Assembly: GCA_030590525.1 (NCBI GenBank)
Contig: JAUUYI010000008.1
Span: forward strand, 1 to 17,691
Direction: 5' to 3'
Source: Sedimenticola sp.
GTDB lineage: Bacteria; Pseudomonadota; Gammaproteobacteria; Chromatiales; Chromatiaceae
Length of the DNA stretch: 17,691 nucleotides
Below, one piece after another: positions 1-7,119 of this stretch. Below the pieces are notes generated by a model. It had not been told where the DNA came from and searched no databases. It was given only the letters and a program-made list of their open reading frames with translations. Every line of letters begins with the position of its first letter. The stretch's first letter is position 1. The position numbers and the translations under genes are program-made.

Positions 1-62
1 ATGAAATCTTCGGGTGAGTACCTTACCACTGAAATCTTATACAAAATGACGAAGAATTTTCC

Positions 63-127
63 TGTGGGAGCGGGCTTGCCCGCGAACAGGGCTGCCAGAG
101 CATTTGGCGGGCAAGCCCGCTCCTACA
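63..127. repeat. REP-type inverted pair
   Basis: Two 21-bp arms (63-83 and 107-127) are reverse complements with one mismatch, separated by 23 bp. Each arm is itself palindromic around GGGCTTGCCC. The left arm begins TGTGGGAGCGGGCTTGCCC, which looks like the REP (repetitive extragenic palindromic) sequences known from Pseudomonas, here as a head-to-head pair. It lies 23 bp past the stop codon of the minus-strand universal stress gene, so it could also act as a transcript-end hairpin for that gene. There is no following U-tract, so Rho-independent termination is not supported. Confidence 0.8.
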
Positions 128-149
128 TATTTGTTCCGGCGCTGCCGGG

Positions 150-668
150 TTAGGGCAGCGGCACCACCATCACTGGCTGACCGCAGCGGCGCAAGACCCG
201 ACGGGCGGTCGTTCCCATCACGCTCTCCTCCAGAAGCCCACGGCCATGCTTGCCGATTACAACAAGATCGTAATTTCCGTCCCGGGCCTCCTTGACAATC
301 TCAGTGACCGGATCGCCCATGCTTAATCTGACGTCGTAAACGACAGAGGGTTTACCTTCATAATCAGCCAGGGCTGATTGGCAGAATTCTTCCACCCTCT
401 CCTTTATGACCGCATCGTCTCTTTTGCGGCTGACTAGGATATTCCTTACCTCTTCCAGATCCCTGGTTTTAATTTCTCTCCACAGCTCTTCATCGATGAA
501 ACCGATCAGATAGTTCTCGAATTCCGGGGGCTTGAGCACATGAAATACCGTTAGATCGGCATCGTAGTGACGGGCGATGCTTGCGGCATAGGGAAATGCG
601 GCCCGACCTGCCTCGGAAAGATCCGTCGCATAGAGTATTTTCCGGTATTCGATTCTTGGGATCCGCAT
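150..668 (-). CDS. Universal stress protein, UspA family, ATP-binding type
   Basis: This 172-aa protein is a single Usp domain, slightly longer than the usual 140-150 aa because of a charged helical insert around residues 55-95. The N-terminal strand ILYATDLSEAG (11-21) carries the conserved early Asp. The C-terminal nucleotide loop fits G-2x-G-9x-G-(S/T) exactly: G139, G142, G152, T153, in GKHGRGLLEESVMGT. That predicts an ATP-binding, UspFG/MJ0577-like member, cytoplasmic and probably dimeric. The ATG at 668 has an AAGGAA ribosome site at 679-684, spaced by 10 nt. It follows the TRAP permease gene on the same strand after 228 bp of repeat-rich DNA. UspA-type proteins are known partners of some TRAP transporters (TeaD with TeaABC of Halomonas), so a regulatory role on this transporter is plausible but inferred. 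Confidence 0.93.
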   Translation of the reverse strand: MRIPRIEYRKILYATDLSEAGRAAFPYAASIARHYDADLTVFHVLKPPEFENYLIGFIDEELWREIKTRDLEEVRNILVSRKRDDAVIKERVEEFCQSALADYEGKPSVVYDVRLSMGDPVTEIVKEARDGNYDLVVIGKHGRGLLEESVMGTTARRVLRRCGQPVMVVPLP

Positions 669-698
669 CTCGTAATTTTTCCTTATTTCACCCTTTGG

Positions 699-704
699 AT
701 TATA
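699..704 (-). promoter_or_regulatory. Candidate -10 box for the universal stress gene
   Basis: On the minus strand this hexamer reads TATAAT, a perfect sigma70 -10, 30 nt before the usp start codon. No good -35 hexamer lies 16-18 nt upstream (GTCTCT at 17 nt), so the promoter would be weak or activator dependent. The -10 overlaps the 12-mer CGTAAACGGTTA (703-714), which also occurs upstream of the TRAP permease. Confidence 0.4.
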
Positions 705-733
705 ACCGTTTACGAGATCATAGAGACGTTTAA

Positions 734-861
734 CCGCGGATTAACGCGGATGTTGTTATGACTTTGATACATGAAGGAGATCGGGCAGCCAATCAGCTTC
801 AGTGCTCAATAGTAGAGTTCAAATGGTTTGTGTTATCAAATCAATCCGCGTTAATCCGCGG
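734..861. repeat. Inverted pair of a dispersed CCGCGGATTAACGCGGA repeat
   Basis: The arms 734-751 and 844-861 are perfect 18-bp reverse complements with about 92 bp between them. The whole unit sits between the TRAP permease stop and the universal stress gene. The left arm continues as 747-771, which matches 3034-3058 on the opposite strand at 24 of 25 bases, so the repeat is longer than the palindromic core. As RNA it could form an 18-bp stem with a large loop. Short interspersed repeats with this AT-centred core are scattered through many proteobacterial genomes. Mobility is inferred. Confidence 0.75.
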
Positions 862-896
862 CCATTGTTTGTTTGTCAAAGCCTACCCGTAATTTA

Positions 897-2618
897 TCAG
901 TTGCCAGCCGGCTTCCATAGACGTTTGATCCAGATTCCACTGAGGAGCCAGGAGTAGGCCCAGGTACCGAATATGATCAGGATAAAGGCCTTGACGATAT
1001 CCATGGCTGAACCATTCAGGGAGAAGGCAGGGACATAGCCAAAGAGAAACGGACCAAGGTAGAGAAACTTGGCGAATTTGAACGCGGAAAACGCCGTGCG
1101 CCACATATTCGCCTTGGCGATGGTGGCTCCCGCAAAGGCGGCAATGCAGACCGGTGGCGTGATATTGGAATCCTGAGAGAGCCAGTAAACGATCATATGG
1201 GCGGCGATCACATTGACGCCCAGGTGGGTCAATGCCGGCACGGCTACCACCGCAGTAATCAGATAGGCCGCCGTGACCGGCACACCCATGCCAAGGATCA
1301 ATGATGCCAGGGCAATGAGCAGGATGGTCAGAGCCAGTGAGCCGTCCGCCAGTTCGATAACGATATCCGCAAAGGTAAGCACCAGACCACTGAAGGTGAG
1401 CACACCAATGATGATGCCGATGACACCCACCGTGGCGCCAATCTTCAGGCTGGAGGCGGCGCCCTCCCGGGCAGCCCCGATGAATTCCATGGGACCGATG
1501 CGGGTCTCCGGGCGGAACCAGCTGATCACGATGCATGAAACGATACCCAGAATTGCGGAGTATCCCGGCGAAAACCCGTAGAGCATGAAGATGGTGATGA
1601 CCACCAGCGGGGTGATATAGAACCACTCCTTTTTCAGGATCTCCATGGCGCTGAACGGGGTCCGCTCCCCGACGAGGTTATCCTTTTTCGCCTCGTAGTG
1701 GACCATTACGAAGACACTGAAAAAATACATCATGGCAGGAAAAAGCGCGACCAGCATAATCTGTGAATAAGGCACACCGGTCAGCTCCGCCATGATGAAT
1801 CCTCCGGCACCCATGATCGGCGGCATAAACATGCCACCGATGGAGGCTGCCGGCTCGATGCCGCCGGCAATGTGCGGCTTGAAACCGGCTTTTTTCATCA
1901 TGGGAATGGTGAAGGCGCCGGTAGAGACGACGTTAGCAATGGCACTTCCCGAGATGGAGCCGAAAAGCCCGGAGGCAATCACAGCGACCTTACCGGGACC
2001 GCCGACCTTGTGACCCACCGCCGCCAACGGAAAATCGACAAAAAATTTCTGGGCACCGCAGGCTTTGAGGAAGGCGCCAAAAAAGACAAACAACAGAATG
2101 TATGTGGCCAATACATTGGCCATGATGCCGAACACACCATCACTCTTGAAGAAGATGGAGGTGCAGAGTTCAGGAAAACTCTCACCCGCATGGGAAATCA
2201 GATCCGGCATGGAATCGCCGTAGACCCCATACAGCAGCATCACCGCACCAATGACGACAAAGATGCTGCCAACAACCCGGCGGGCCAGTTCTACACCGAT
2301 CAGTACACCGACTACGGCAATCGCCATGTCGATATCGGTCTCCGCCCCGGTCCGGTAGTTGATCGCCTCGAAGTTGAACATCCAATAGCCAATAGTGGCA
2401 ACGGAGAGCAGGATGAGAATATAGTCGACCACCCGCATGAAGGCTGACTTGGAGCGGTAGATTAAAAATACCAGCACATAGGTGGCGATTACGTAGATGC
2501 CACGGTGAAACTGGGTGGCAACGGGGGCGATGACCGCGGAGTAAGAGTAAAAAAACAGCAGGGCTACGGCACTGACATCGAAAAAGATCTTTTCAATCTT
2601 ATGCAGTTTTTCATACAT
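897..2618 (-). CDS. TRAP transporter fused permease (4TM + 12TM), TAXI-type
   Basis: This 573-aa polytopic inner-membrane protein fuses the small (DctQ-like) and large (DctM-like) TRAP permease parts, as is usual for systems using a TAXI receptor. Hydrophobic helices run almost throughout. Recognisable DctM features include GLFGSISGSAIANVVSTGAF, EPAASIGGMFMPPIMGAGGF, LGMGVPVTAAYLI and the late DSNITPPVCIAAFAGA stretch. It would use an ion gradient (typically Na+) to import an organic acid or similar substrate delivered by the receptor encoded upstream. I choose ATG 2618, not the in-frame TTG at 2666, because AGGAA at 2625-2629 is 6 nt before it and the TTG lies beside a terminator-like U-tract without a ribosome site. 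The substrate cannot be read from the sequence. The protein is intact and without frameshift. Confidence 0.94.
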   Translation of the reverse strand: MYEKLHKIEKIFFDVSAVALLFFYSYSAVIAPVATQFHRGIYVIATYVLVFLIYRSKSAFMRVVDYILILLSVATIGYWMFNFEAINYRTGAETDIDMAIAVVGVLIGVELARRVVGSIFVVIGAVMLLYGVYGDSMPDLISHAGESFPELCTSIFFKSDGVFGIMANVLATYILLFVFFGAFLKACGAQKFFVDFPLAAVGHKVGGPGKVAVIASGLFGSISGSAIANVVSTGAFTIPMMKKAGFKPHIAGGIEPAASIGGMFMPPIMGAGGFIMAELTGVPYSQIMLVALFPAMMYFFSVFVMVHYEAKKDNLVGERTPFSAMEILKKEWFYITPLVVITIFMLYGFSPGYSAILGIVSCIVISWFRPETRIGPMEFIGAAREGAASSLKIGATVGVIGIIIGVLTFSGLVLTFADIVIELADGSLALTILLIALASLILGMGVPVTAAYLITAVVAVPALTHLGVNVIAAHMIVYWLSQDSNITPPVCIAAFAGATIAKANMWRTAFSAFKFAKFLYLGPFLFGYVPAFSLNGSAMDIVKAFILIIFGTWAYSWLLSGIWIKRLWKPAGN

Positions 2619-2624
2619 ACCGAA

Positions 2625-2629
2625 TTCCT
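2625..2629 (-). promoter_or_regulatory. Ribosome binding site that sets the permease start
   Basis: The minus strand reads AGGAA here, 6 nt before the ATG ending at 2618. It directly follows the 3' arm of the nested hairpin (2631-2639), so pairing of that arm could affect ribosome access. Confidence 0.65.
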
Positions 2630-2630
2630 G

Positions 2631-2729
2631 GTAGCTGCCAATGCACTGGCTGGACCGGACATACAATCTCCCAAAAAAGGGTGCCGCAGTGTCACTTTTA
2701 CGACACCCTTCCAGGGAGAAGGCAGCTAC
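2631..2729 (-). promoter_or_regulatory. Nested stem structure in the leader of the TRAP permease
   Basis: Three inverted repeats are nested in the correct order: 2631-2639 with 2721-2729 (GTAGCTGCC/GGCAGCTAC), 2667-2672 with 2714-2719 (TCTCCC/GGGAGA) and 2677-2683 with 2704-2710 (AAGGGTG/CACCCTT). Together they give 22 base pairs, one large bulge of 27 nt, and small 3-4 nt internal loops. The structure ends two bases before the permease ribosome site. An inner alternative (GTGTC 2689-2693 with GACAC 2702-2706) competes with the third stem. It could be a cis-regulatory leader, an attenuator or a decayed palindromic element. Confidence 0.55.
2673..2710 (-). terminator. Terminator-like hairpin with U-tract before the permease
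   Basis: Read on the minus strand, AAGGGTG (2710-2704) pairs with CACCCTT (2683-2677) around a 20-nt loop, and the second arm runs into six T residues (2678-2673). The stem is only 7 bp with a long loop, so it would be a weak or conditional intrinsic terminator. It lies between the receptor and permease genes of the same transporter, where partial termination would favour receptor synthesis. Confidence 0.4.
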
Positions 2730-2787
2730 TTCTTTTTTAACCGTTTACGCGTAAGCACCCAGTTAAACCCATACCCCAATGGTGAGA

Positions 2788-2940
2788 GAGGCCCTGCTTC
2801 CCCCTGATGGGGGCGTCTGAGGCATGGTCCCTCCCGGCATCCTGCCTCCCGGGACATTGGCACGTCCCTGTGCGGCAGATGCCGAAGTCAAGCCCCCATG
2901 GATGGGTTCACGGCGTCCCCCAACAGGGGGCACCAGACCC
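2788..2940. repeat. GC-rich palindromic repeat block
   Basis: This lies in the 511-bp gap between TRAP receptor and permease, which has no credible gene. It is bounded by hairpins CCCCC-TGAT-GGGGG (2800-2813) and CCCCC-AACA-GGGGG (2917-2930). The flanks of these two hairpins align as imperfect inverted repeats of about 27 bp, so the unit has terminal inverted ends. Internal hairpins include TCCCGG/CCGGGA near 2833-2856 and CCCATGGATGGG near 2895. The composition is markedly more GC-rich than the surrounding spacer. It resembles the structured intergenic repeats common in marine gammaproteobacteria. Its boundaries are approximate. Confidence 0.65.
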
Positions 2941-3033
2941 GCCAGCGGGATTAACTTGGCGCTTACCTTGAAATATACTTTTTGAGCGCCGAAGCTGATC
3001 AGCTGTTCAACCTCCACTCCAGTATTCTTCTGG

Positions 3034-3087
3034 TGTATCAAAGACATAACAACATCCGTGTGTAATCCGCGTCAATCCGTGACTATT
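3034..3087 (+). repeat. Diverged copy of the dispersed repeat seen at 734-861
   Basis: Positions 3034-3058 match the reverse complement of 747-771 at 24 of 25 bases. They are followed by a degenerate core (TAATCCGCGTCAATCCGTG) resembling TCCGCGTTAATCCGCGG at 845-861. The similarity continues loosely to about 3100, where both copies end just past the stop codon of a TRAP gene. Confidence 0.75.
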
Positions 3088-3129
3088 TGTTGTTCGTGAA
3101 CGCATAACTTCTTTTTCCAGCGTCCGGGG

Positions 3130-4101
3130 TTATTTCAGAATACCCTTCTCTTTCCAGAATTTAGCCGCGCCGGGATGCAAAGGGGTAACGACACCATCGA
3201 CACCGGCTGCGATGCTCATCGCCTTGAAGGTTTTTTTCTGGCCTCTCATGTGAGCCAGGCCTTCTTCGGTGTAGATGACAGAGAGCAGCTTGTAGACAAC
3301 GTCATCCGGCACATTCTTGTTGGCCACCCAAAGTGCCGAGTCCTGAAAAGAGGGCACCGTCTGTTCGACACCCTTGTAGGTACCGCCAGGTACGCTCAGC
3401 TTGGAGAAATAGGGATATTTATCGTAGAAGCCGGAGGCCGTAGCGTCGGCATCCACATCGATCAGATCGATGTCATTGGTCTGGGCCGCCATGATGACCG
3501 CGCCAGAGGGAAAGGCGGTGAACAGCCAGAAGGCGTCGAGCTGATTGTTACCGAAGGCAGCAGCCGCATCATTGTAGCCCATGGCATTACGCTCGATCTT
3601 GTCCCACACACCCATGTGTGTGAAGAACATCTCGCAGTTGGCAAAGGCGCCAGATCCGGCATTGCCCACGCCCACCTTCTTCCCGACCAGATCCTTGACG
3701 GATTTGATGCCGGAGCCCTTGCGGGTAACCAGCTGTGCCGGCGCCCCGTAAAGGAAACTGACCGCCATCACATCTTGGTATTTTTTGGGGTCGTTCTTCA
3801 TCTGACCGTTCCGCCCAAGATAGACATGGCCCGAATAGACCACACCAAAATCTGACCGTCCGGAATTCACCTTACGCAGATTTTCCACCGATCCGGCAGA
3901 AGACTGAGCCTTGACCGTGAATCCCTCGATCGCCTTGACCGGTTTATAAGTCTGAATGGCATTCGCAACCACCTGAAAGGTCCCACCCGCCGGGCCACCG
4001 CCAAATACGATTCGATCCTTGGCCTGGGCCTGTCCCGCCAGGACCAGATTCATCGCCAGCAGCAGGCAGAAAGATGCCACAATAAACAGTGTTCTTCTCA
4101 T
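3130..4101 (-). CDS. TRAP transporter solute receptor, TAXI family
   Basis: This 323-aa periplasmic binding protein has a clear Sec signal peptide: MRR, a hydrophobic core (4-22) and cleavage after AQA at residue 27. The mature start, IVFGGGPAGGTFQVVANAI, is the glycine-rich TAXI signature. Later blocks typical of the family include the stretch containing VRKVNSG-like NLRKVNSGRSDFGVV, GKKVGVGNAGSGAF and DAFWLFTAFPSGAV. It would capture a small organic solute in the periplasm and hand it to the fused permease encoded downstream. ATG 4101 has a strong GAGGAG site (4109-4114) at 7 nt. The receptor and permease are 511 bp apart, unusually far for one transporter, and the gap is filled with repeats and a nested hairpin. 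The ligand is unknown; TAXI receptors studied so far bind compounds such as glutamate or dicarboxylates. Confidence 0.94.
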   Translation of the reverse strand: MRRTLFIVASFCLLLAMNLVLAGQAQAKDRIVFGGGPAGGTFQVVANAIQTYKPVKAIEGFTVKAQSSAGSVENLRKVNSGRSDFGVVYSGHVYLGRNGQMKNDPKKYQDVMAVSFLYGAPAQLVTRKGSGIKSVKDLVGKKVGVGNAGSGAFANCEMFFTHMGVWDKIERNAMGYNDAAAAFGNNQLDAFWLFTAFPSGAVIMAAQTNDIDLIDVDADATASGFYDKYPYFSKLSVPGGTYKGVEQTVPSFQDSALWVANKNVPDDVVYKLLSVIYTEEGLAHMRGQKKTFKAMSIAAGVDGVVTPLHPGAAKFWKEKGILK

Positions 4102-4289
4102 GTTTTCACTCCTCTATAGGATTTGGACTTTGCTGTGCACGCAGGAAATTAAGCTACGCCTGGCATCGGCTGTTGTCAATTTACCCGCTGCTACAAACCG
4201 ATTTGAAGAGATTCCCTAAGGATTTAGGGCCGTCTGCGTCATGGAGCGGACATGGATGTATTCACAGCGTGTCCTGAGGGGCAGTAACC

Positions 4290-4433
4290 GTAACTTCTCA
4301 ATAACTCCAGGCAGGAATTTCAAATGTAGGGTGTATCAAGCGGAGCGGATACACCAGGCTACGGAGCGTTGGGATCCGTCGCTACGCTCCTTGATCCACC
4401 CTACCCGTTTGCCCTGGGTTATTGAGAAGTTAC
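4290..4433. mobile_element. MITE-like palindromic element
   Basis: The terminal arms GTAACTTCTCAATAAC (4290-4305) and its exact reverse complement (4418-4433) bound a 144-bp unit without coding capacity. Just inside are imperfect inverted copies of a TAGGGTG(G/T)ATCAA motif (about 4326-4339 and 4390-4404), and further in TACGGAGCG (4360-4368) faces CGCTACGCTCC (4380-4390). The whole can fold into a long hairpin. This is the form of a non-autonomous, transposase-free element. No clean target duplication is visible. The 3' end overlaps the stop codon of the c-di-GMP gene. Together with flanking sequence (4102-4289, in which I see no gene or clear promoter) it fills the 328-bp gap before the TRAP receptor. 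Confidence 0.7.
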
Positions 4434-7105
4434 CTCCAGTGCGCCCGCAGCCATTGATTGAACTCCGTGGCCGGGAGCGGGCGGCTGAACAGATAGCCCT
4501 GAGCGAGATGACAACCATCCACTCGCAGCCGGTTCATCTGCTCCTCCGCCTCGACTCCCTCGGCTATCACCTCCAGCCCCAGCCCACGGCCCATGGCGAT
4601 GATAGTCCTCACCAGCACCGCATTCTCCTTGTCCGTGATCATATCGCCCACGAAGCTGCGGTCGATCTTCACCGTGTCGATAGGAAACCGTTTAAGATAG
4701 CTGAGTGCCGAGTAACCAGTACCGAAATCATCCACAGAGAGACGCACGTTCAGACGATCCAGCTGATCCAGCTCGAAGAGAATTGAACTATCGTCCGCCA
4801 GCAGAATGCGCTCTGTGATCTCCAGCTCCAGCTTTTCTGCCGGAAATCCATACCGCTCCAGGACGCGTGAGACATTCTGACAAAATCCGCCCTGCATGAG
4901 CTGGCGGGGAGATATGTTCACCGCCATGCGTAGCGGCTCACCGATCACGAATTCCCACTGCCGGGCCTGATCGATGGCACTGTCCAATACCCAGTCGCCG
5001 ATCTCGTTTATCAGACCGGTTGACTCCGCGAGGGGTATAAACTCTTCCGGGGAGACATCGCCAAACAGCGGATCGGACCAGCGCAACAGCGCCTCCGCGC
5101 CCACCGGTCGCCCATCTCCGGTGGCGACCAGCGGTTGGTAGACCAGGGACAGCTCTTTCCGCTTGAGCGCATAACGCAGCCGATTCTCCAGGGCCAGTCG
5201 GCGCTCTGCCTGCTTGTTAAGTTTCTGAGAGAAAAAGCGATAACCATTCTTGCCTGCATGCTTGGTCAGGTACATGGCCGCCTCTGCATTCTTCAGCAGT
5301 TCCGGGGGGCTGGTGCCATCAAGCGGCGCCTGGGCTATCCCCACACTGACAGTGACCACCACTTCACGACCGGCGACCTGAAAAGGTGTGGAAAAACCGG
5401 CGAGTATCCGTTCCGCCAACTCCTCCACCTGAGTAACATCACTGACATGCGGGAGAATGATAAAAAACTCGTCACCACCAAAGCGGGCTACTGTATCCTC
5501 CTCCCCCACAAGGCCCTGAAAACGGCTTGCGGCCATCTTCAACACCCAGTCTCCCAGCTCATGGCCGAAGGTTTCATTGATCTTCTTGAAATTATCCAGA
5601 TCCGCGAACAGGGCAGCCACCCCCCCATGATGCCGATGAACCCCTGCCAGTGCCTGACCCAGCCGGTCCAACAACAGGATCCGATTGGGGAGTCCGGTAA
5701 CCTCGTCATAGTTTGCCTGCCGCAGCAGCTGCTCCTCATACTCCCGGCGGCGGGTTATATCCTCCTTGATAGCGATAAAATGGCTGATTCGGCCATCGTC
5801 GTCACGGAGCGGGGAGATCACCACCGATTCCCAGTAGGAGGAGCCGTTCTTCTTCATATTGCAGAGCTCACCCCGCCACTCGTTACCGGCGCTGATCTGA
5901 CGCCACAGCTCCGCATAGACCTCTGGTTCCATACGGCCCGACTGCAGGATACTGATGTTCTTTCCCAGCACCGCTTCCCGGTTGTAACCCGTCACCTTCT
6001 CAAATGCGGCATTGACGTATTCGATGGCGCCCTCCATATCCGTAATCACAACACTCACCGGGCTCTGCTCCACCGCCCGGGAGAACTTCTGCAGTGCCTG
6101 TTCCACCTGCTTACGCTCCACCACCTCCTCACTCAACTTCCGGGTCTTATTACGGATCAGAAACCGCATCAGCAGAATGATGGCAAGCAGCAGCAGCAGA
6201 AATCCAACGCCCCCCGGCACTGCCCATTTGAACCAGTGCGGGTAATCCACCATCATCTCCTGCCCCAGCCACTTCTCCAGCAGCCGGTAGTAGGCTGAAT
6301 TCTGATCCTTCTTCATCCGAATCAGTTCGACGTCGGTCTGTTCGAGCAGTGCTTTGGATCGCTCAGTGCCCCGGGACACCCCCACCATCACTTCGATCGG
6401 ATTGAACATCACCTGGGTGCCGGACAGACCAAGCTTTCTCGCCTTCCATCCTCCATATGTTCTATTGAGCAGTCCTGCCGCCACCTTCCCATCGGCCACG
6501 GCCCGCGCTACCTCCGCATAACTCTCCAGCTCGATGAAGCGAGTCTGGACACCAAAGCTCTCACACATCTTTTGGAAAGTCCGATAATGGATATCCTCTT
6601 TGAGCACGGCGATCGGCTCACCTTCCAGATCAAGGATCCCCTCCAGTGACGACGCCTCTCTGACATAGAGGCGACCCCAGTTGAGGAGTAGTGATTGCTC
6701 GTTGAACACCAGGGCACTGGCTCGTTTATCACCCATGGCGATAGGGGAGAGGAGTTCCAGTTTGCCCTGTCTCATCTGCTCCATGCACACCGGGAAGCTG
6801 CAGGGCACGAATTCAAGTACCCAACCATTTCGCTTAGCGAGATCCCGCATCAGGTCGATGACGAAACCCTGGGGATCCCCCTGCTCATCCAGGAAGGAGA
6901 GCGGTGGGTTATTGTAGACCCCCAGGCGAACCGGCTCGGAGGCGATGCCGCTGTTCGGAAGGAACCCGAGCAGCAGCCACAACAGTATCAGCACAGGCAG
7001 ACCGATCCGTATTCGGGCAAGCACCCGGCCACAGCCGTGTCGATAAGGAGAACTACGCCGACCACGCTTGGTACGGCCCCCTGAAGCAGCTGCATTGAAA
7101 TTCAC
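4430..7105 (-). CDS. Membrane c-di-GMP enzyme: SBP_bac_3-like sensor, TM, PAS, GGDEF, EAL
   Basis: This 891-aa protein probably both makes and degrades c-di-GMP. From the chosen start: signal or TM helix about 32-55; periplasmic substrate-binding-like domain about 58-285 (VRLGVYNNPPLSFLDEQG onward), as in amino-acid-binding proteins; TM 296-317; PAS about 341-453; GGDEF about 459-623; EAL about 637-889. The GGDEF motif is intact (ARFGGDEF, 540-547), but the inhibitory RxxD site is replaced by GEED. EAL residues look complete: EALLRW, NIS, LEITE, VDDFGTGYS, KIDRSF, AEGVE and AQGYLFSRPL. GTG 7105 is preferred because GGGGAG (7114-7119) precedes it by 8 nt. In-frame ATG 7159 and TTG 7264 lack ribosome sites. 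The stop codon lies inside the end of the MITE-like element. The ligand is unknown; a link to the neighbouring transporter is only positional. Confidence 0.92.
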   Translation of the reverse strand: MNFNAAASGGRTKRGRRSSPYRHGCGRVLARIRIGLPVLILLWLLLGFLPNSGIASEPVRLGVYNNPPLSFLDEQGDPQGFVIDLMRDLAKRNGWVLEFVPCSFPVCMEQMRQGKLELLSPIAMGDKRASALVFNEQSLLLNWGRLYVREASSLEGILDLEGEPIAVLKEDIHYRTFQKMCESFGVQTRFIELESYAEVARAVADGKVAAGLLNRTYGGWKARKLGLSGTQVMFNPIEVMVGVSRGTERSKALLEQTDVELIRMKKDQNSAYYRLLEKWLGQEMMVDYPHWFKWAVPGGVGFLLLLLAIILLMRFLIRNKTRKLSEEVVERKQVEQALQKFSRAVEQSPVSVVITDMEGAIEYVNAAFEKVTGYNREAVLGKNISILQSGRMEPEVYAELWRQISAGNEWRGELCNMKKNGSSYWESVVISPLRDDDGRISHFIAIKEDITRRREYEEQLLRQANYDEVTGLPNRILLLDRLGQALAGVHRHHGGVAALFADLDNFKKINETFGHELGDWVLKMAASRFQGLVGEEDTVARFGGDEFFIILPHVSDVTQVEELAERILAGFSTPFQVAGREVVVTVSVGIAQAPLDGTSPPELLKNAEAAMYLTKHAGKNGYRFFSQKLNKQAERRLALENRLRYALKRKELSLVYQPLVATGDGRPVGAEALLRWSDPLFGDVSPEEFIPLAESTGLINEIGDWVLDSAIDQARQWEFVIGEPLRMAVNISPRQLMQGGFCQNVSRVLERYGFPAEKLELEITERILLADDSSILFELDQLDRLNVRLSVDDFGTGYSALSYLKRFPIDTVKIDRSFVGDMITDKENAVLVRTIIAMGRGLGLEVIAEGVEAEEQMNRLRVDGCHLAQGYLFSRPLPATEFNQWLRAHWR

Positions 7106-7113
7106 TAAGGTGT

Positions 7114-7119
7114 CTCCCC
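7114..7119 (-). promoter_or_regulatory. Ribosome binding site that sets the c-di-GMP enzyme start
   Basis: The minus strand reads GGGGAG, 8 nt before GTG 7105. It is the only convincing ribosome site among the candidate in-frame starts at 7264, 7159 and 7105. Confidence 0.55.

Noticed and set aside
1..153. 50-codon open frame starting at the first base, plus strand
   Set aside because: It reads straight through the REP pair, a typical source of false small proteins, and has no independent support.
883..1626. 247-aa open frame on the minus strand
   Set aside because: It is an out-of-phase shadow of the TRAP permease, whose own frame reads as a complete membrane protein.
2763..3047. 94-aa open frame on the minus strand
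   Set aside because: Most of it is translation of the GC-rich palindromic block; there is no ribosome site and the residue pattern follows the hairpins.
5135..6298. 387-aa open frame on the plus strand
   Set aside because: It is antisense to the PAS-GGDEF-EAL gene, His/Gln/Leu rich in the way reverse frames of this composition are, and has no recognisable domain.
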